The notes under the pieces were generated by a model, which saw only the letters and a program-made list of their open reading frames with translations, had not been told where the DNA came from and made no database searches. Shown piece after piece: positions 5,241-11,616 of a stretch of 11,616 nucleotides of DNA; the first letter of the stretch is position 1; each line of letters begins with the position of its first letter. Origin of the DNA: Ignavibacteriaceae bacterium. Its GTDB lineage: Bacteria > Bacteroidota > Ignavibacteria > Ignavibacteriales > Ignavibacteriaceae. The stretch lies in NCBI GenBank assembly GCA_019912505.1, contig JAIOIM010000623.1:1-11616 (forward strand), in the 5' to 3' direction. A program made the translations under genes and the position numbers.

Positions 5241-7367
5241 TTACTCTTGATTATTTTCGGAAACGGCTTCTGACTGAGCTTCGGGTTTACTTTCGTTTAG
5301 TAATTCTTTTCTGCTCAGCGAAAATTTTCCGTTTTCAACTTTAAGAAGTTTTACGGTTACTTTGTCGCCTTCTTTGAAATAATCGGTAACCTTGTTTACA
5401 CGTTTGTTATCAATCTGCGAGATGTGCAGTAAGCCTTCCTTACCGGGAAGTATTTCAACAAACGCACCGAAGTCCATGATTTTTGTAATCACGCCATCGT
5501 ATATTTCTCCTACTTCAGGAGTTGCGGTCATTTTTTTGATATGCTCTTTGCATTTTTGCGCATTCTCTTTATTTGGTGATGCGATATTAACGGTACCGTT
5601 GTCGTCAATAACAATATCAACACCAAACATCCTCTGCATACCCTGAATTGTTTTTCCACCGGGACCTATAATTAAACCAATCTGGTCTTGTTCAACCTTC
5701 ATAGTAATAAGTCTTGGTGCATATTGCGAAAGTTGTTCGCGGGGTTGTGCAATGGCTTCGTTCATTATTCCGAGGATGTGCATTCTGCCTTCATGCGCCT
5801 GAAGTAATGCAGTCTCCATAATTTCGAAAGAGATGCCTTTAATTTTAATATCCATTTGTATCGCTGTAATACCTTTGCTTGTTCCGGCAACTTTAAAGTC
5901 CATATCGCCAAGATGGTCTTCGTTACCGAGAATATCGCTTAACACTGCAAACCTATCGTTCTCTTTTACAAGACCCATTGCAATACCGGAAACAGCTTCT
6001 CTAATCGGCGCGCCGCCATCCATTAATGATAACGAACCTGCGCAAACCGTAGCCATTGAAGATGAACCGTTTGACTCAAGAATATCAGATATTAATCTTG
6101 CGGTGTACGGAAATACTTCTTCTTGCGGCATAACCATTTTTAATGCTCTTTCTGCAAGATGCCCGTGTCCAATTTCTCTTCTGCCAACACCGGTCATTCT
6201 GCCAACTTCACCAACGCTAAACGGCGGAAAGTTGTAATGAAGCATAAATTTTTTGCTGTACTCTTCTATTAAACCGTCAACTGTCTGCTCGTCATTTTTT
6301 GAACCGAGAGTTAATGAAGTTAAACTTTGAGTTTCGCCGCGTGTAAATAAAGCAGACCCGTGTGTTCTCGGAAGTACGCCAAGTTCGATAGTAATTGAAC
6401 GGACTTGCTTTGTGTTTCTTCCATCGAGTCTAATACCTTCATCAAGTATTCTTGCGCGCATTATTTCTTTTTCAAGATCGTGAAGAATTTCGCCTATAAC
6501 TTTTTCCTGTTCAGGATATTTTTCGGCTAACTCTTCTTTTACTGAGTTTGTAAGCTCTTTATTTTTTGCGCTTCTTTCTTCTTTGGCAAGTACTGAATGA
6601 ACTATTTCTTTATACTTTGCCGAAGCAAGTTCAAGAACATCGTTCTTTAATGCAGGGTCAATATTTTTTTCAGGCACTTCTCTTTTAACATTAGAAACTT
6701 CGTTCAACAGTTCTACCTGAAGCTGTATAAGCTGTTTTACGGCGTTATGTGCAAACTTTAACGCTTCTAAAAACTCCTGCTCGCTCATTTCTTTTGCTTC
6801 GCCCTCAACCATCATAATTGAGTCGTCAGTGCCGGCAACTAAAATTTCAAAATCGCTCTCTTTTAGTTGTGTAAAAGTAGGGTTGATGACTAACTCCCCG
6901 TTAACCCTGCCTACTCTTACCGATGCCATTGGTCCATCGAAAGGAATATTTGAGATGCAAAGAGCCGCCGATGCGCCAACTGCGCCCAATACGTCTGCAT
7001 CGTTTTCGCCATCGTGCGAAAGCACTAGTGCTACTATTTGTGTTTCGTTTTTGAAATTTTCAGGGAATAATGGTCTGATTGGTCTATCGATTAACCGTGC
7101 GCTTAAAATTTCTTTTTCTGAAGGACGTCCTTCTCTTTTAATATAACCGCCAGGGAATTTTCCGGCTGCGGCTGTTTTTTCTCTGTACTCAACTTGTAAC
7201 GGAAAAAAATTCTGATCTTCTTTAGCCTCCTCGGCTGCTACAGCGGTAACCAGTATCATTGTATCGGCGTATCTTACCATTACTGCGCCATTTGCCTGGC
7301 GTGCATATCTGCCTGTCTCAATCGAAAATTTCTTTCCGCCGAATTCTAATTCTTTCGTAACTACCAT
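5241..7367 (-). CDS. pnp: Polyribonucleotide nucleotidyltransferase (PNPase)
   Basis: PNPase is the phosphorolytic 3'-to-5' exoribonuclease of mRNA decay and RNA quality control, working as a trimer. The 708-aa protein is full length: first RNase PH domain (about 10-145, with FPGGYIKREGRPSE at 71-84), alpha-helical linker (about 230-310), and the active second RNase PH domain (about 312-545). This is followed by a KH domain with the GPGG loop (568-571) and an S1 domain (about 617-687, DGVITKIMDFGAFVE). Catalytic features are intact: TRGETQ (342-347), the phosphate-binding serines in NGSSSMA (433-439), and metal/active-site D484, D490 and K492 in the block EDHLGDMDFK. A short acidic tail ends the protein. 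The ATG follows rpsO by only 10 nt, and its AAAGG Shine-Dalgarno touches the rpsO stop codon, so the two are probably translationally coupled. Confidence 0.98.
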   Translation of the reverse strand: MVVTKELEFGGKKFSIETGRYARQANGAVMVRYADTMILVTAVAAEEAKEDQNFFPLQVEYREKTAAAGKFPGGYIKREGRPSEKEILSARLIDRPIRPLFPENFKNETQIVALVLSHDGENDADVLGAVGASAALCISNIPFDGPMASVRVGRVNGELVINPTFTQLKESDFEILVAGTDDSIMMVEGEAKEMSEQEFLEALKFAHNAVKQLIQLQVELLNEVSNVKREVPEKNIDPALKNDVLELASAKYKEIVHSVLAKEERSAKNKELTNSVKEELAEKYPEQEKVIGEILHDLEKEIMRARILDEGIRLDGRNTKQVRSITIELGVLPRTHGSALFTRGETQSLTSLTLGSKNDEQTVDGLIEEYSKKFMLHYNFPPFSVGEVGRMTGVGRREIGHGHLAERALKMVMPQEEVFPYTARLISDILESNGSSSMATVCAGSLSLMDGGAPIREAVSGIAMGLVKENDRFAVLSDILGNEDHLGDMDFKVAGTSKGITAIQMDIKIKGISFEIMETALLQAHEGRMHILGIMNEAIAQPREQLSQYAPRLITMKVEQDQIGLIIGPGGKTIQGMQRMFGVDIVIDDNGTVNIASPNKENAQKCKEHIKKMTATPEVGEIYDGVITKIMDFGAFVEILPGKEGLLHISQIDNKRVNKVTDYFKEGDKVTVKLLKVENGKFSLSRKELLNESKPEAQSEAVSENNQE

Positions 7368-7374
7368 TCTAAAA

Positions 7375-7379
7375 CCTTT
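7375..7379 (-). promoter_or_regulatory. Shine-Dalgarno of pnp, overlapping the rpsO stop
   Basis: The minus strand reads AAAGG seven bases before the pnp ATG. Its first bases are shared with the TAA stop of rpsO (7378-7380). A ribosome ending rpsO is therefore placed at the pnp start, which supports coupling and the chosen start. Confidence 0.6.
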
Positions 7380-7641
7380 ACTTTCTTATATTCAATTCTT
7401 TTATGATTGTTCTGTAACGGGAGATTTCTGTTTTCATCAAATAGTTTAATAATCTCCTTCTTTTACCAACCATTACCATCAATCCTCTGCGTGAGTGATG
7501 GTCTTTTTTGTGAACATTAAAATGTTCGGTAAGTTCGTTTAACCGCGCTGTTAAAAGTGCAATCTGAACTTCAGCTTTTCCGGTGTCTTTATCGTTTTCA
7601 CCGTACTTTTTTACTATTTCGAGTTTCTGCTCGTTTGTCAT
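7378..7641 (-). CDS. rpsO: 30S ribosomal protein S15
   Basis: S15 binds the central domain of 16S rRNA early in 30S assembly and contributes to an intersubunit bridge. The 87-aa product matches the family in length (usually 88-89 aa) and in its blocks: DTGKAEVQIALLT (19-31), the rRNA-binding HKKDHHSRRGL (44-54) and GKRRRLLNYL (59-68). It is basic and all-helical as expected. The start is fixed by an AAAGG Shine-Dalgarno six bases upstream. It lies between ribF and pnp; rpsO-pnp adjacency is conserved in many bacteria. In several phyla S15 represses its own mRNA through a leader structure. The 52-nt gap upstream has a small possible hairpin, but I cannot show that it binds S15. Confidence 0.98.
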   Translation of the reverse strand: MTNEQKLEIVKKYGENDKDTGKAEVQIALLTARLNELTEHFNVHKKDHHSRRGLMVMVGKRRRLLNYLMKTEISRYRTIIKELNIRK

Positions 7642-7647
7642 TTTTTT

Positions 7648-7652
7648 CCTTT
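7648..7652 (-). promoter_or_regulatory. Shine-Dalgarno of rpsO
   Basis: The minus strand reads AAAGG followed by six A residues and the ATG. It is one of only two clear ribosome binding sites in the window (the other is that of pnp) and it fixes the rpsO start. Confidence 0.65.
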
Positions 7653-7669
7653 ATTTATTTATACAATAT

Positions 7670-7691
7670 AGACCCAGAACCTACCGGGACT
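7670..7691 (-). promoter_or_regulatory. Possible small hairpin in the rpsO leader
   Basis: In minus-strand RNA AGUCCC (7691-7686) can pair with GGGUCU (7675-7670), leaving one U-U mismatch and a 10-nt loop. It lies just after the ribF stop and about 28 nt before the rpsO start. S15 autoregulatory sites are known in this position in other phyla, but the stem is weak and the match to any known class is not established. Confidence 0.2.
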
Positions 7692-7693
7692 AA

Positions 7694-8632
7694 TTAACTG
7701 CTAATCTTTTTTATTATAAGCAGACCATTTTTTTTGTCGATGTTCATCTGCTCTATAAGTTTTTCAGGCGAAGAATATTTTTCTTCACCCCTAATTCTGG
7801 CTACCATATTAACCGTTACGTGCTTTCCATATATATCTGCGTTAAAATCATATATATAAACTTCGGGCACCACGGAACCTGAGTTATAAAATGTGGGTCG
7901 TTTACCTATACTCAAAAGACCGAAATGTTTCTGCGCGTCTACAATAAACTCAACAAGGTAGATGCCGAGTGACGGAAGAAGTTTTTTTTCTTCATCAAGC
8001 TTTATGTTTGCCGTTGGAAAACCAAGCTGTCTTCCTCGTTTATCGCCCGATACAACGGTACCGCTAAATGAGTAATACCTTCCGAGCATTTTATTTGCTC
8101 CGGCAAGGTTACCATCTTTAAGCGCAGAACGAATTTTTGTACTGCTTACAATCTCGTCATCAAGTTTAAAAGGCTCAACTGTGGTAGCGTCAAAATGGTA
8201 CTCGCTGCCAAGTTCCTTTATTGTTGCCGCATCGCCGCCGCGACCTTTGCCGAAGTGGTGATCGTAACCAATTATTATGCTGCTTGCGCCTAATCCATCA
8301 ACTAAATAGTTTTTTATAAACTGCTCTGGTGAAAGCTGAGAAAATTCCTTTGTAAAATTTATAACAAGAAGATTTTCAACACCAAGCTTGTTTAGAAGCT
8401 CAGTTTTTTCGTTTATGGTTGTTAGAAGTTCTAACTTATAATCCTTAGAAATTATATTTCTTGGATGGGGTTCAAAAGTAATTAAAAAACTTCTTCCGCC
8501 GTTGCCGGAAGCTTTATCCACCACTGTTTTAATAATTTTTTGATGTCCGAGGTGTAAGCCATCAAAAGTACCGAGAGTAACAACAGTTTTGTTATTTTTT
8601 TGTACTTCCGCTAAATCGTAAAAAACATGCAT
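7694..8632 (-). CDS. ribF: Bifunctional riboflavin kinase / FAD synthetase
   Basis: RibF phosphorylates riboflavin to FMN and adenylylates FMN to FAD in the cytoplasm. The N-terminal nucleotidyltransferase half has GTFDGLHLGH (21-30, HxGH at 27-30), TFEPHPR (52-58), GYDHHFGKGRGGD (122-134) and the SSTKIR motif (163-168). The C-terminal flavokinase half has GDKRGRQLGFPTAN (196-209), GIYLVEF (223-229), GKRPTF (243-248) and EVYIYDFNADIYG with the likely catalytic E257. I start at the ATG at 8632 (312 aa, MHVFYDLAEV), which resembles related proteins. An in-frame TTG at 8650 would add six residues but has no better ribosome site. Neither start has a clear Shine-Dalgarno. The gene sits 79 nt after truB and 52 nt before rpsO, within the operon, possibly with an internal promoter. 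Confidence 0.96.
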   Translation of the reverse strand: MHVFYDLAEVQKNNKTVVTLGTFDGLHLGHQKIIKTVVDKASGNGGRSFLITFEPHPRNIISKDYKLELLTTINEKTELLNKLGVENLLVINFTKEFSQLSPEQFIKNYLVDGLGASSIIIGYDHHFGKGRGGDAATIKELGSEYHFDATTVEPFKLDDEIVSSTKIRSALKDGNLAGANKMLGRYYSFSGTVVSGDKRGRQLGFPTANIKLDEEKKLLPSLGIYLVEFIVDAQKHFGLLSIGKRPTFYNSGSVVPEVYIYDFNADIYGKHVTVNMVARIRGEEKYSSPEKLIEQMNIDKKNGLLIIKKISS

Positions 8633-8658
8633 TCGCAAAAATCTATTCAAAAAGCGTA

Positions 8659-8666
8659 CAAATATA
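8659..8666 (-). promoter_or_regulatory. Possible internal -7 promoter box before ribF
   Basis: The minus strand reads TATATTTG 26 nt before the ribF ATG, in the truB-ribF gap. It is the same octamer as upstream of dnaG, also with a TTG 13 nt further upstream. The repeated arrangement is suggestive, but the spacing is shorter than the usual -33/-7 distance, so confidence is low. Confidence 0.25.
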
Positions 8667-8711
8667 ACTTAATTAATTCCAAAAACGAAACTTACACGCC
8701 CGCTCAAACGG

Positions 8712-9434
8712 TTAAGCTTCGGTTTCAATTATTTTATTTTCTTTTATAAGTGCTTTAAATCCATCTACTCCGAGAGCATTTTCTACGCTAAACTCTCCAA
8801 TGGCGGTTCTTCTAAGCCTGCCAAGAACAGCGCCGCAGCTAAGTTCATCGCCCAAATCCTGTGCAATAACTCTTATGTAAGTACCTTTAGAGCATTCAAT
8901 TTCAAAATGAACTTCGGGCAGTTCTATACCGATAATTTCAAACTTATAAATAGTAACATCTCTAAGCTCCCGCTCAACCGTTTTGCCTTTGCGGGCAATA
9001 TGATAAAGCGATTTTCCTTTGTGCTTAACAGCCGAATACATAGGTGGAAGTTGTTTTATTACACCGATAAATTTATCGCGCGCTGTTAATATTTTTTCTC
9101 TGGTTATTCCGTCTAACGGTTTCCGCTCGGTTAGTTCGGCTTCCAAATCCATTGTTTCGGAAGTTTGCCCGAGCAAAAAAGTACCGGTGTATGTTTTTTT
9201 AAGATCCTGGTAAGAAGTTACTGATTTAGTTTTTTTCCCGGTGCATAATATAAGGAGCCCCGTAGCTAAAGGATCAAGAGTTCCGGCATGTCCTACTTTT
9301 CTAATTCCAGTGGCTTTCCTAATTTCGTGAACCACCTTAAAGGAAGACCAGCGGAAAGGTTTGTCAATTAAAATTACTTCGCCCGACAAAAAATCAAACT
9401 GTCTGTTCGCTATCGTTTCGTTTGTTAACATCAT
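8712..9434 (-). CDS. truB: tRNA pseudouridine(55) synthase
   Basis: TruB isomerises U55 in the T-loop of almost all tRNAs to pseudouridine and also helps tRNAs fold. The 240-aa protein has the family hallmarks: GEVILIDKP (18-26), WSSFKVV (29-35), the catalytic block GHAGTLDPLATGLL (48-61, nucleophile D54), YSAVKHKGKSLYHIARKG (133-150) and CSKGTYIRVIAQDLG (181-195). It is a compact form without an obvious extra C-terminal PUA domain. The first 41 nt overlap the end of rbfA in another frame. Two tandem ATG codons begin the frame, the second with AAGG three bases upstream. Since no later Met precedes the conserved N-terminal motifs, the overlap is real. The stop codon lies in a TAACCGTTT motif also found at the infB stop. 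Confidence 0.97.
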   Translation of the reverse strand: MMLTNETIANRQFDFLSGEVILIDKPFRWSSFKVVHEIRKATGIRKVGHAGTLDPLATGLLILCTGKKTKSVTSYQDLKKTYTGTFLLGQTSETMDLEAELTERKPLDGITREKILTARDKFIGVIKQLPPMYSAVKHKGKSLYHIARKGKTVERELRDVTIYKFEIIGIELPEVHFEIECSKGTYIRVIAQDLGDELSCGAVLGRLRRTAIGEFSVENALGVDGFKALIKENKIIETEA

Positions 9435-9771
9435 CCTTGTGTATTTCCTGTATCAATCCTTCTATCTTCTCAACATAGTCAATCGTATCATCAATAAAAA
9501 ACTTAAGCTCCGGAGTATAGCGCAACTTTATTCTATTAGCCAGCGCCGATCTTATATAACCGGAAGCAGTTTCAATTTTTTCAAGAACTATCGGGCGTTT
9601 TTCTTTGTCGAATACAGAAATATAGATTTTAGCAATTTTTAAATCGGCGCTAACTTTTACGCCGGTAATTGTCAGCAGTTCAAATGCCGGGTCCTGCAGT
9701 TTATATAAAAAGATGAGGCTTATTTCTGCTTTTATTAAGTGTTCAACTTTATCTATTCTATAAGAGGACAT
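9394..9771 (-). CDS. rbfA: 30S ribosome-binding factor A
   Basis: RbfA is a small KH-fold protein that binds immature 30S subunits and helps late 16S rRNA maturation, notably during cold adaptation. The 125-aa product fits the family in length and pattern: RIDKVEHLIKAEIS at the start, then TITGVKVSADLKIAKIYISVF (about 34-54), and the LRYTPELKFFIDD block (83-95) with the PEL-F core. The end is a charged tail (HKDDVNKRNDSEQ) that overlaps truB by 41 nt. It follows infB after 45 nt, the usual infB-rbfA-truB order linking initiation, 30S assembly and tRNA modification. A weak GAGAT lies seven bases before the ATG. Confidence 0.95.
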   Translation of the reverse strand: MSSYRIDKVEHLIKAEISLIFLYKLQDPAFELLTITGVKVSADLKIAKIYISVFDKEKRPIVLEKIETASGYIRSALANRIKLRYTPELKFFIDDTIDYVEKIEGLIQEIHKDDVNKRNDSEQTV

Positions 9772-9803
9772 CGTTACATCTCAAGTTTCATCTATTTAAA
9801 CCG

Positions 9804-9818
9804 AACCGTTAAACGGTT
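9804..9818 (-). repeat. AACCGTT/AACGGTT inverted repeat at the infB stop
   Basis: AACCGTT and AACGGTT face each other with one base between (a 6-bp stem with a 3-nt loop in RNA). The TAA stop of infB shares two bases with the repeat. The arms are the same as in the short hairpins of the two REP-like elements. No palindrome of the larger kind accompanies it and no T-run follows, so it is not a clear terminator. Confidence 0.5.
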
Positions 9819-11616
9819 AGGCTAATTTTTTCTTCGTTTCTACAATTTTATACGATTCTACAATATCGCCGACTTTCAAATCGTTGAAGTTTGCAAAGTT
9901 CAAACCGCACTCGTAACCTGCATCTACTTCGCGTACATCATCTTTGAAACGTTTTAGCGATGCTATTTCGCCGGTATGAATTACAATACCTTCGCGAATT
10001 AAACGTACTTTACTGTTTCGTGTAATTTTTCCATCCTGAACATAACAGCCTGCAACAGTACCTATCTTAGGCACTTTAAAAGTATCTCTTATTTCAATTG
10101 TTGATGTAATTTCCTCGTTGAGTATCGGGGAGAGTAATCCTTCAAGCGCCGATTTAACTTCGTTAATGGCGTTGTAAATTACGCTGTATAAACGGATATC
10201 AACTTTTTGAGATTCGGCAAGTTTTCTTGCATTTAGATTAGGACGCACATGGAAACCAATGATTATAGCATCCGAAGCCGCGGCAAGTAGCACATCGCTT
10301 TCAGATATACCACCCACGCCTTTATGAATTACTCTAACAATAACTTCTTCGTTCGAGAGTTTCATCAATGAATCGGATAATGCTTCAATTGAACCATCGA
10401 CATCACCTTTTACAATAAGAGGCAGTTCTTTTACGCCGCCGATGCTGATTTGGTGAGCAATTTCATCAAGTGTAATATGATGAACCTGTTTCTGATCCTG
10501 TTCGCGTTTCAACTGCTGGCGTTTTATGCTTATCTCGCGTGCGTCTCTTTCTGACTCAACAACAACAAGTGTATCGCCTGCCTGTGGGAAACCTTCAAAA
10601 CCTAAAACCTGTACAGGCGTTGAAGGAGGAGCTTCGGTAACTTTATTACCGCGTTCGTCAAACATAGCACGAACTTTACCGTAATAAACGCCGGCAACAA
10701 ACGGGTCGCCAACTTTTAGCGTACCTTTTTGAATAAGCACAGTCGCTGTTATGCCGCGTCCTTTGTCCAGTTCTGCTTCCACAACTGAGCCGCGCGCAAT
10801 TCTATCGGGGTTGGCTTTAAGATCTAGTAAGTCAGCTTCAAGTAAAATTCTTTCAAGCAGCGCTTCAACATTTAAACCTTGTTTTGCTGAAATTTCCACG
10901 CACTGGTATTTGCCGCCCCAGTCTTCAACAAGAACATTTCTATCAGCTAATTGCTGCTTTATTTTGTCTATGTGGGCGCCCGGTTTATCAATTTTATTTA
11001 TTGCAATAACTATAGGAACGTTGGCTGCCTGCGCATGGTTTATTGCCTCTACGGTTTGAGGCATTACAGCGTCATCGGCTGCAATTATAAGCACAACAAT
11101 ATCCGTTAACTGTGCACCGCGCGCGCGCATTGCGGTAAATGCTTCGTGACCCGGAGTATCGAGAAACGTAATACTTTTGCCGTTTCCAACATCAACTTTG
11201 TATGCGCCTATATGCTGCGTAATACCGCCAGATTCGCCGGCTACAACATTTGTACGACGGACATAATCTAGAAGTGAAGTTTTACCATGATCGACATGAC
11301 CCATGATTGTAACAACAGGACTGCGGGGCAGCAAACTTTCCGGTTCGTCAGTAATATCTTCCAACACTTCGGAAGTATATTCTGTTTCAAACTCTACTTC
11401 AAAACCAAACTCATCCGAAACAAGAGTAATTGTTTCTACATCAAGCCGCTGGTTTATAGAAACCATCAAACCGAGACCGATACATTTTGAAATAACATCG
11501 CCTACCGGAACACCCATTAAATTTGCAAGTTCATTTACCGCAATAAACTCGGTTACTGTAATTTTTTTCAAATCTAATGTACGTTGTTCTTGTAATTTTT
11601 CTTCTTCGGCTTCTCG
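9817..11616 (-). CDS. infB: Translation initiation factor IF-2 (5' end outside window)
   Basis: IF-2 is the GTPase that brings fMet-tRNA to the 30S P site and promotes subunit joining. The frame is open to the window edge, so the 599 visible residues are the C-terminal part. A TTG at 11569-11571 is not the start, because the frame continues upstream through a charged, E/K/Q-rich stretch typical of the IF-2 N-terminal linker. Counting from the first visible codon: an IF2_N domain (about 20-75), and G1 GHVDHGKTS (106-114). The G2-region motif is GGITQHIG (130-137), G3 DTPGH (153-157), G4 NKID (207-210) and G5 SAK (243-245). Then follow a beta-barrel domain (about 268-345), domain 3, and the fMet-tRNA-binding C2 domain with GYECG (567-571). 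All GTPase motifs are intact. It heads the visible operon; nusA may lie upstream by comparison with other genomes, which is inference. Confidence 0.98.
   Translation of the reverse strand, partial: REAEEEKLQEQRTLDLKKITVTEFIAVNELANLMGVPVGDVISKCIGLGLMVSINQRLDVETITLVSDEFGFEVEFETEYTSEVLEDITDEPESLLPRSPVVTIMGHVDHGKTSLLDYVRRTNVVAGESGGITQHIGAYKVDVGNGKSITFLDTPGHEAFTAMRARGAQLTDIVVLIIAADDAVMPQTVEAINHAQAANVPIVIAINKIDKPGAHIDKIKQQLADRNVLVEDWGGKYQCVEISAKQGLNVEALLERILLEADLLDLKANPDRIARGSVVEAELDKGRGITATVLIQKGTLKVGDPFVAGVYYGKVRAMFDERGNKVTEAPPSTPVQVLGFEGFPQAGDTLVVVESERDAREISIKRQQLKREQDQKQVHHITLDEIAHQISIGGVKELPLIVKGDVDGSIEALSDSLMKLSNEEVIVRVIHKGVGGISESDVLLAAASDAIIIGFHVRPNLNARKLAESQKVDIRLYSVIYNAINEVKSALEGLLSPILNEEITSTIEIRDTFKVPKIGTVAGCYVQDGKITRNSKVRLIREGIVIHTGEIASLKRFKDDVREVDAGYECGLNFANFNDLKVGDIVESYKIVETKKKLA

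Noticed and set aside
6829..7146. Plus-strand open frames inside pnp, dnaG, rng and infB
   Set aside because: They lie wholly antisense to conserved genes, have no family features and arise from the codon pattern of the real genes.
8633..8650. TTG at 8650 as the ribF start
   Set aside because: It has no Shine-Dalgarno, and the ATG at 8632 gives the N-terminus seen in related RibF proteins.
11569..11571. TTG as the start of infB
   Set aside because: The frame continues upstream to the window edge with an IF-2-like charged stretch, and IF-2 proteins have a long N-terminal part.

Overview
The window is an AT-rich stretch of bacterial chromosome in which all nine recognisable genes are housekeeping genes on the minus strand. 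The protein sequences, the infB-rbfA-truB-ribF-rpsO-pnp order, the poor Shine-Dalgarno sites in front of several genes (speA, dnaG, rng) and two TAnnTTTG-like promoter boxes fit the Bacteroidota/Chlorobiota/Ignavibacteriota group. Ignavibacteria are my best guess, by recall only; the phylum call is an inference.

Reading with transcription, from the right edge of the window to the left: the window opens inside infB (IF-2, 5' end missing), then rbfA, truB (overlapping rbfA by 41 nt), ribF, rpsO and pnp. This is a translation and RNA-metabolism operon. IF-2 starts translation, RbfA and S15 serve 30S assembly, TruB makes tRNA pseudouridine 55, RibF makes FMN and FAD, and PNPase degrades RNA. A good intrinsic terminator follows pnp. 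After a 348-bp gap with a large hairpin comes rng (RNase G), which starts RNA decay that PNPase can finish. After a further 583-bp gap comes dnaG (primase), and after a 389-bp gap comes the start of speA (biosynthetic arginine decarboxylase), cut by the left edge.

The coding content is ordinary. The unusual material is in the gaps. The gaps on either side of dnaG each hold a two-part palindromic element: a 28-30 bp palindrome about 20 bp from a short AACCGTT/AACGGTT hairpin. The two copies lie in opposite orientation. Their palindromes differ at six base-pair positions, and every difference is compensated on the other arm. They look like REP-type mobile palindromes, but no transposase is in the window. 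The same AACCGTT motif occurs at the stop codons of infB and truB. The pnp-rng gap can form a 19-bp hairpin that is continuous only in minus-strand RNA, where two G-U wobbles close what would be A/C mismatches in plus-strand RNA. An inverted repeat lies just upstream of dnaG, beside a possible promoter box.

I found no tRNA, rRNA, CRISPR array, transposase gene or obviously new multi-gene system here.
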